From Pipra filicauda (lineage: Eukaryota > Chordata > Aves > Passeriformes > Pipridae), in assembly GCF_003945595.2 (NCBI RefSeq), contig NW_024103729.1:802950-866949 (forward strand): DNA of 64,000 bases, in the 5' to 3' direction. Position 1 is the first letter of the stretch. Each line of letters opens with the position of its first letter. Of this stretch, positions 61,620 to 64,000 are shown in pieces. The position numbers were made by a program, and so were the translations under genes. The notes under the pieces are model-generated. The model was not told where the DNA came from. It did not search any database and saw only the letters and a list, made by a program, of their open reading frames with translations.

Positions 61620-64000
61620 GAACCCTTCATCCTTTCTGAACACTTACTTATCTGATCCAATCTACAGTGTCTCAGAGACAATTATCTCTGAAACTTTTCT
61701 GTTTCTACTCCTGACGTGCACCATTTAAGCTTGTTCCAGTTACTGACCCTTTCTATCCTTTCTCCTTTCTTTGAAGCTTCTAATCTTGCTACTTCAGCTC
61801 TGAATTGTTCTGACTTCATTCTTTTCAACCATCATGATCTTCCCGTAGTTGATTTTTACTGACAATCCTGAGTATACAGGATTCTTCATGATATTTCACA
61901 GTATCATAATTGTTAAGTTTCATCTCAGACATCCCAAAGGGAAAGTCCAGAATAAAGGAGTGGTATGAAAGTGAAAAGGAGATTTGGTATATCATGACAC
62001 TTTCAGTAGTCCAAGAGATAAAAGAAAGACTGGGAAACAATTGACTTCGAAATAAATGTTGACACTAATGTCTTCAGAAAATGTTAACTTAAGAAATCAG
62101 ATAATGTTAAGCCTTTTGGGTAATTGGACCCTGTGTTTGCTTACTCTAAACCTTAACCTGACTCCAATCCCAAGAAAACACGATTAAAGAAATATGTCAA
62201 GCTGATGATACAGGTTTAGTCAGTTATACCCACTGTAAGGATACACAGCCTTAGAAAGTAGGAATCACTACCATTTACACACAAGGTCTCAACATCTATG
62301 AAAATGGAGAGGAAAAGCTCCTTTTTTTAGAGAGGTCATAGCAGGTAAATATCAAATTCAGTGTCAATATAATAACATAAATGAATATTGTATTGAAACA
62401 TTTAGTAAAGATAAACCCAAGAAAAACAGGCAGTGGTTAAGAGGAAAAAAAAGCAGAATGAACAGCAATAAAATAATGAGGTCATGTAAATATCTTAACA
62501 GTTCCACTGTGGTAAAATATCTCTGCTAAATCAGACAGCATATCCTTGTTGTATTGCATTATTCCTGACAGATGGATGTAAAAAGACATTCAGAAACTAA
62601 GCCTTACTCTAAATCGCAGTACAAAATTGATAATATAATCAATACAGCTTCAGGGTGCATGAAATTATCTGAATACATTAGTTGAATGTGAATTCACATA
62701 TGGAAGTGTGTTAGGGAGACAAGGAGAAAATGAGTGTGAATAGTTTCATGCTGATATACATGCCTGTATAAAGCAGACAAATTGAGAATTAAACTGAATT
62801 CCAAAGAACTGAGAAGACAAAACACCGCAGAGAAACAATTTACTTATGCCAACTTCAGCTAACACATACATGAGCAATTTGAAATACTATGAAAAGACTC
62901 CCTATTACCATTTCAGTTTCCTGAGGCAAGTAATGTGATTTAGAAATGCTTAAACTTTTCCCATTAATCTTGCTGCAGAAAAAGAGAAAAAGTAAACACA
63001 CTATTTTATAGTGGTTTGTAGTTATAGTTAAACTCAGAGAGATTACAACATTTGCTTGCTTACATTTTGTCCCCACTCTTCTGAGTCACCACTCTCATTT
63101 TTGTATCAAGACTCAAATTTTGCCTTTTCCCTCTCTACTGACAGCAAAGGTTTTCCACTTCTTCGGCCACATGAGCTGACTCTCAGTCATGTAACACTCC
63201 TTTATAGGTTTCACTGATGTGGCAGTGACTGTAAAAAACAAAGCCCATGCATGAATAGGCGTGGATGTACCTCCAGCTGAACCACCTCCACCCCTGAGGA
63301 GGTGAGTCTCAATCATTCACAGCCATTTGGCCATGGCTGCTCTATTTCAAACAAAAGGTACCAGGCCAGCTGGAAGGCTCTCAGGGTTGGGATCAAGCTT
63401 ACTGGCTGGCAACAGGGCACACATGTGTAGGTTATATCTTGGATGGAGGTATTCTTCAACCCTCACATTGGAACAGTGATGCATTAACATATTCCAGATT
63501 TGCTGAAGCAAAGAGCACGAGCATTGCTCTCTATATGAGCAATTAACCCTTCAACTGGGAGAGAAAATTCACAGTTCTGGTCACTGAGCCAAGTCTAATT
63601 CTGTGTTTTACATTAAACTGCTACTGTCTCCTCTTATTCTGAAAAATTACAATGAAAGTACAGCATACACACATTAAAAAATGCACTTTTGCTCCCTCAT
63701 ATTGCCTTTGTTTTGGACAGATGACACAGAATAGCTTCAGGAACTAAATATGCAACTTAATTTTCACGAATCAATTACTAACCTGGAGTTGCAATGTAGC
63801 AGAAAAGTTGGAAGAAAACTCTCCTTCCCACACAAAAAATGTACATACCTAATATTGTTTCATAGTTCAGCAAACATGGAACTTTTTGATTATTTAGAAA
63901 ATCTTTAAAATCTGCACGGGAATTGATATTTTCGTGAACCACTGAAAAATGAAAAATCCACTAAAGCTCTGACATTTACTGGTTGAGAAACTCACCTTTG
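61620..64000. other. No recognised gene
   Basis: About 2.4 kb to the end of the window. Only short frames; no repeat family recognised. GC is slightly higher at 63,230-63,430. Confidence 0.45.

Noticed and set aside
1..64000. Bacterial-type features: operons, CRISPR arrays, phage, defence systems
   Set aside because: Composition, CR1 elements and the absence of dense coding show vertebrate nuclear DNA; no spaced repeats of CRISPR type were seen.
1..64000. Endogenous retrovirus or LTR pair
   Set aside because: No long direct terminal repeats or retroviral protein motifs were seen.

Overview
This window looks like AT-rich, non-coding DNA from an amniote, most probably a bird. I found no gene that I can name. 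The main taxonomic evidence is two recognisable CR1 LINE fragments. The second ends in the tandem octamer ATTCTATG-ATTCTATG-A that terminates avian-type CR1 elements. Density of recognisable transposons is low, no L1 or Alu-like sequence is visible, and the remaining repeats are old MIR-like and CR1/L3-like fossils. Turtles and crocodilians also carry CR1, so the assignment to birds is an inference.

Layout. 1-510: a CR1 fragment with an abnormal fold-back junction. 510-7,490: AT-rich DNA with a 23-base poly-T tract, paired small hairpins and a TA/TG-rich tract. 7,490-10,800: three MIR-like SINE remnants. 10,800-16,190: unassigned, with one weak exon-like signal. 16,190-16,725: a long, old CR1/L3-like LINE fragment on the minus strand. 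16,725-32,000: unassigned except for a CA microsatellite, a hairpin, a short tandem duplication and a small fossil repeat at 25.6 kb. 32,125-32,649: the second CR1, internally deleted but with an intact 3' terminus. 37.1 and 42.4 kb: two older minus-strand CR1 tails. 52.3 kb: a palindromic fossil repeat. 56.0 kb: an unrecognised reading frame of about 76 codons. 56.7-64 kb: unassigned, with one perfect 11-bp hairpin and one enhancer-like cluster of motifs.

Coding content. The longest stop-free frames are about 100-180 codons. A rough estimate from base composition gives one or two frames near 150 codons by chance in 64 kb of such DNA, so ORF length gives no evidence for a gene. The frames overlap in several registers where local GC rises (about 8.5, 19.4, 31.0, 37.3, 40.8, 45.7 and 61.5 kb), as composition would predict. 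The window could be intergenic or lie inside a large intron. I see no rRNA, complete tRNA, CRISPR, operon or intact mobile element, and no convincing new biological system. The most useful observations are the anomalous CR1 rearrangements, the fossil repeats, several strong hairpins and a few sites worth testing for exons or regulatory function.
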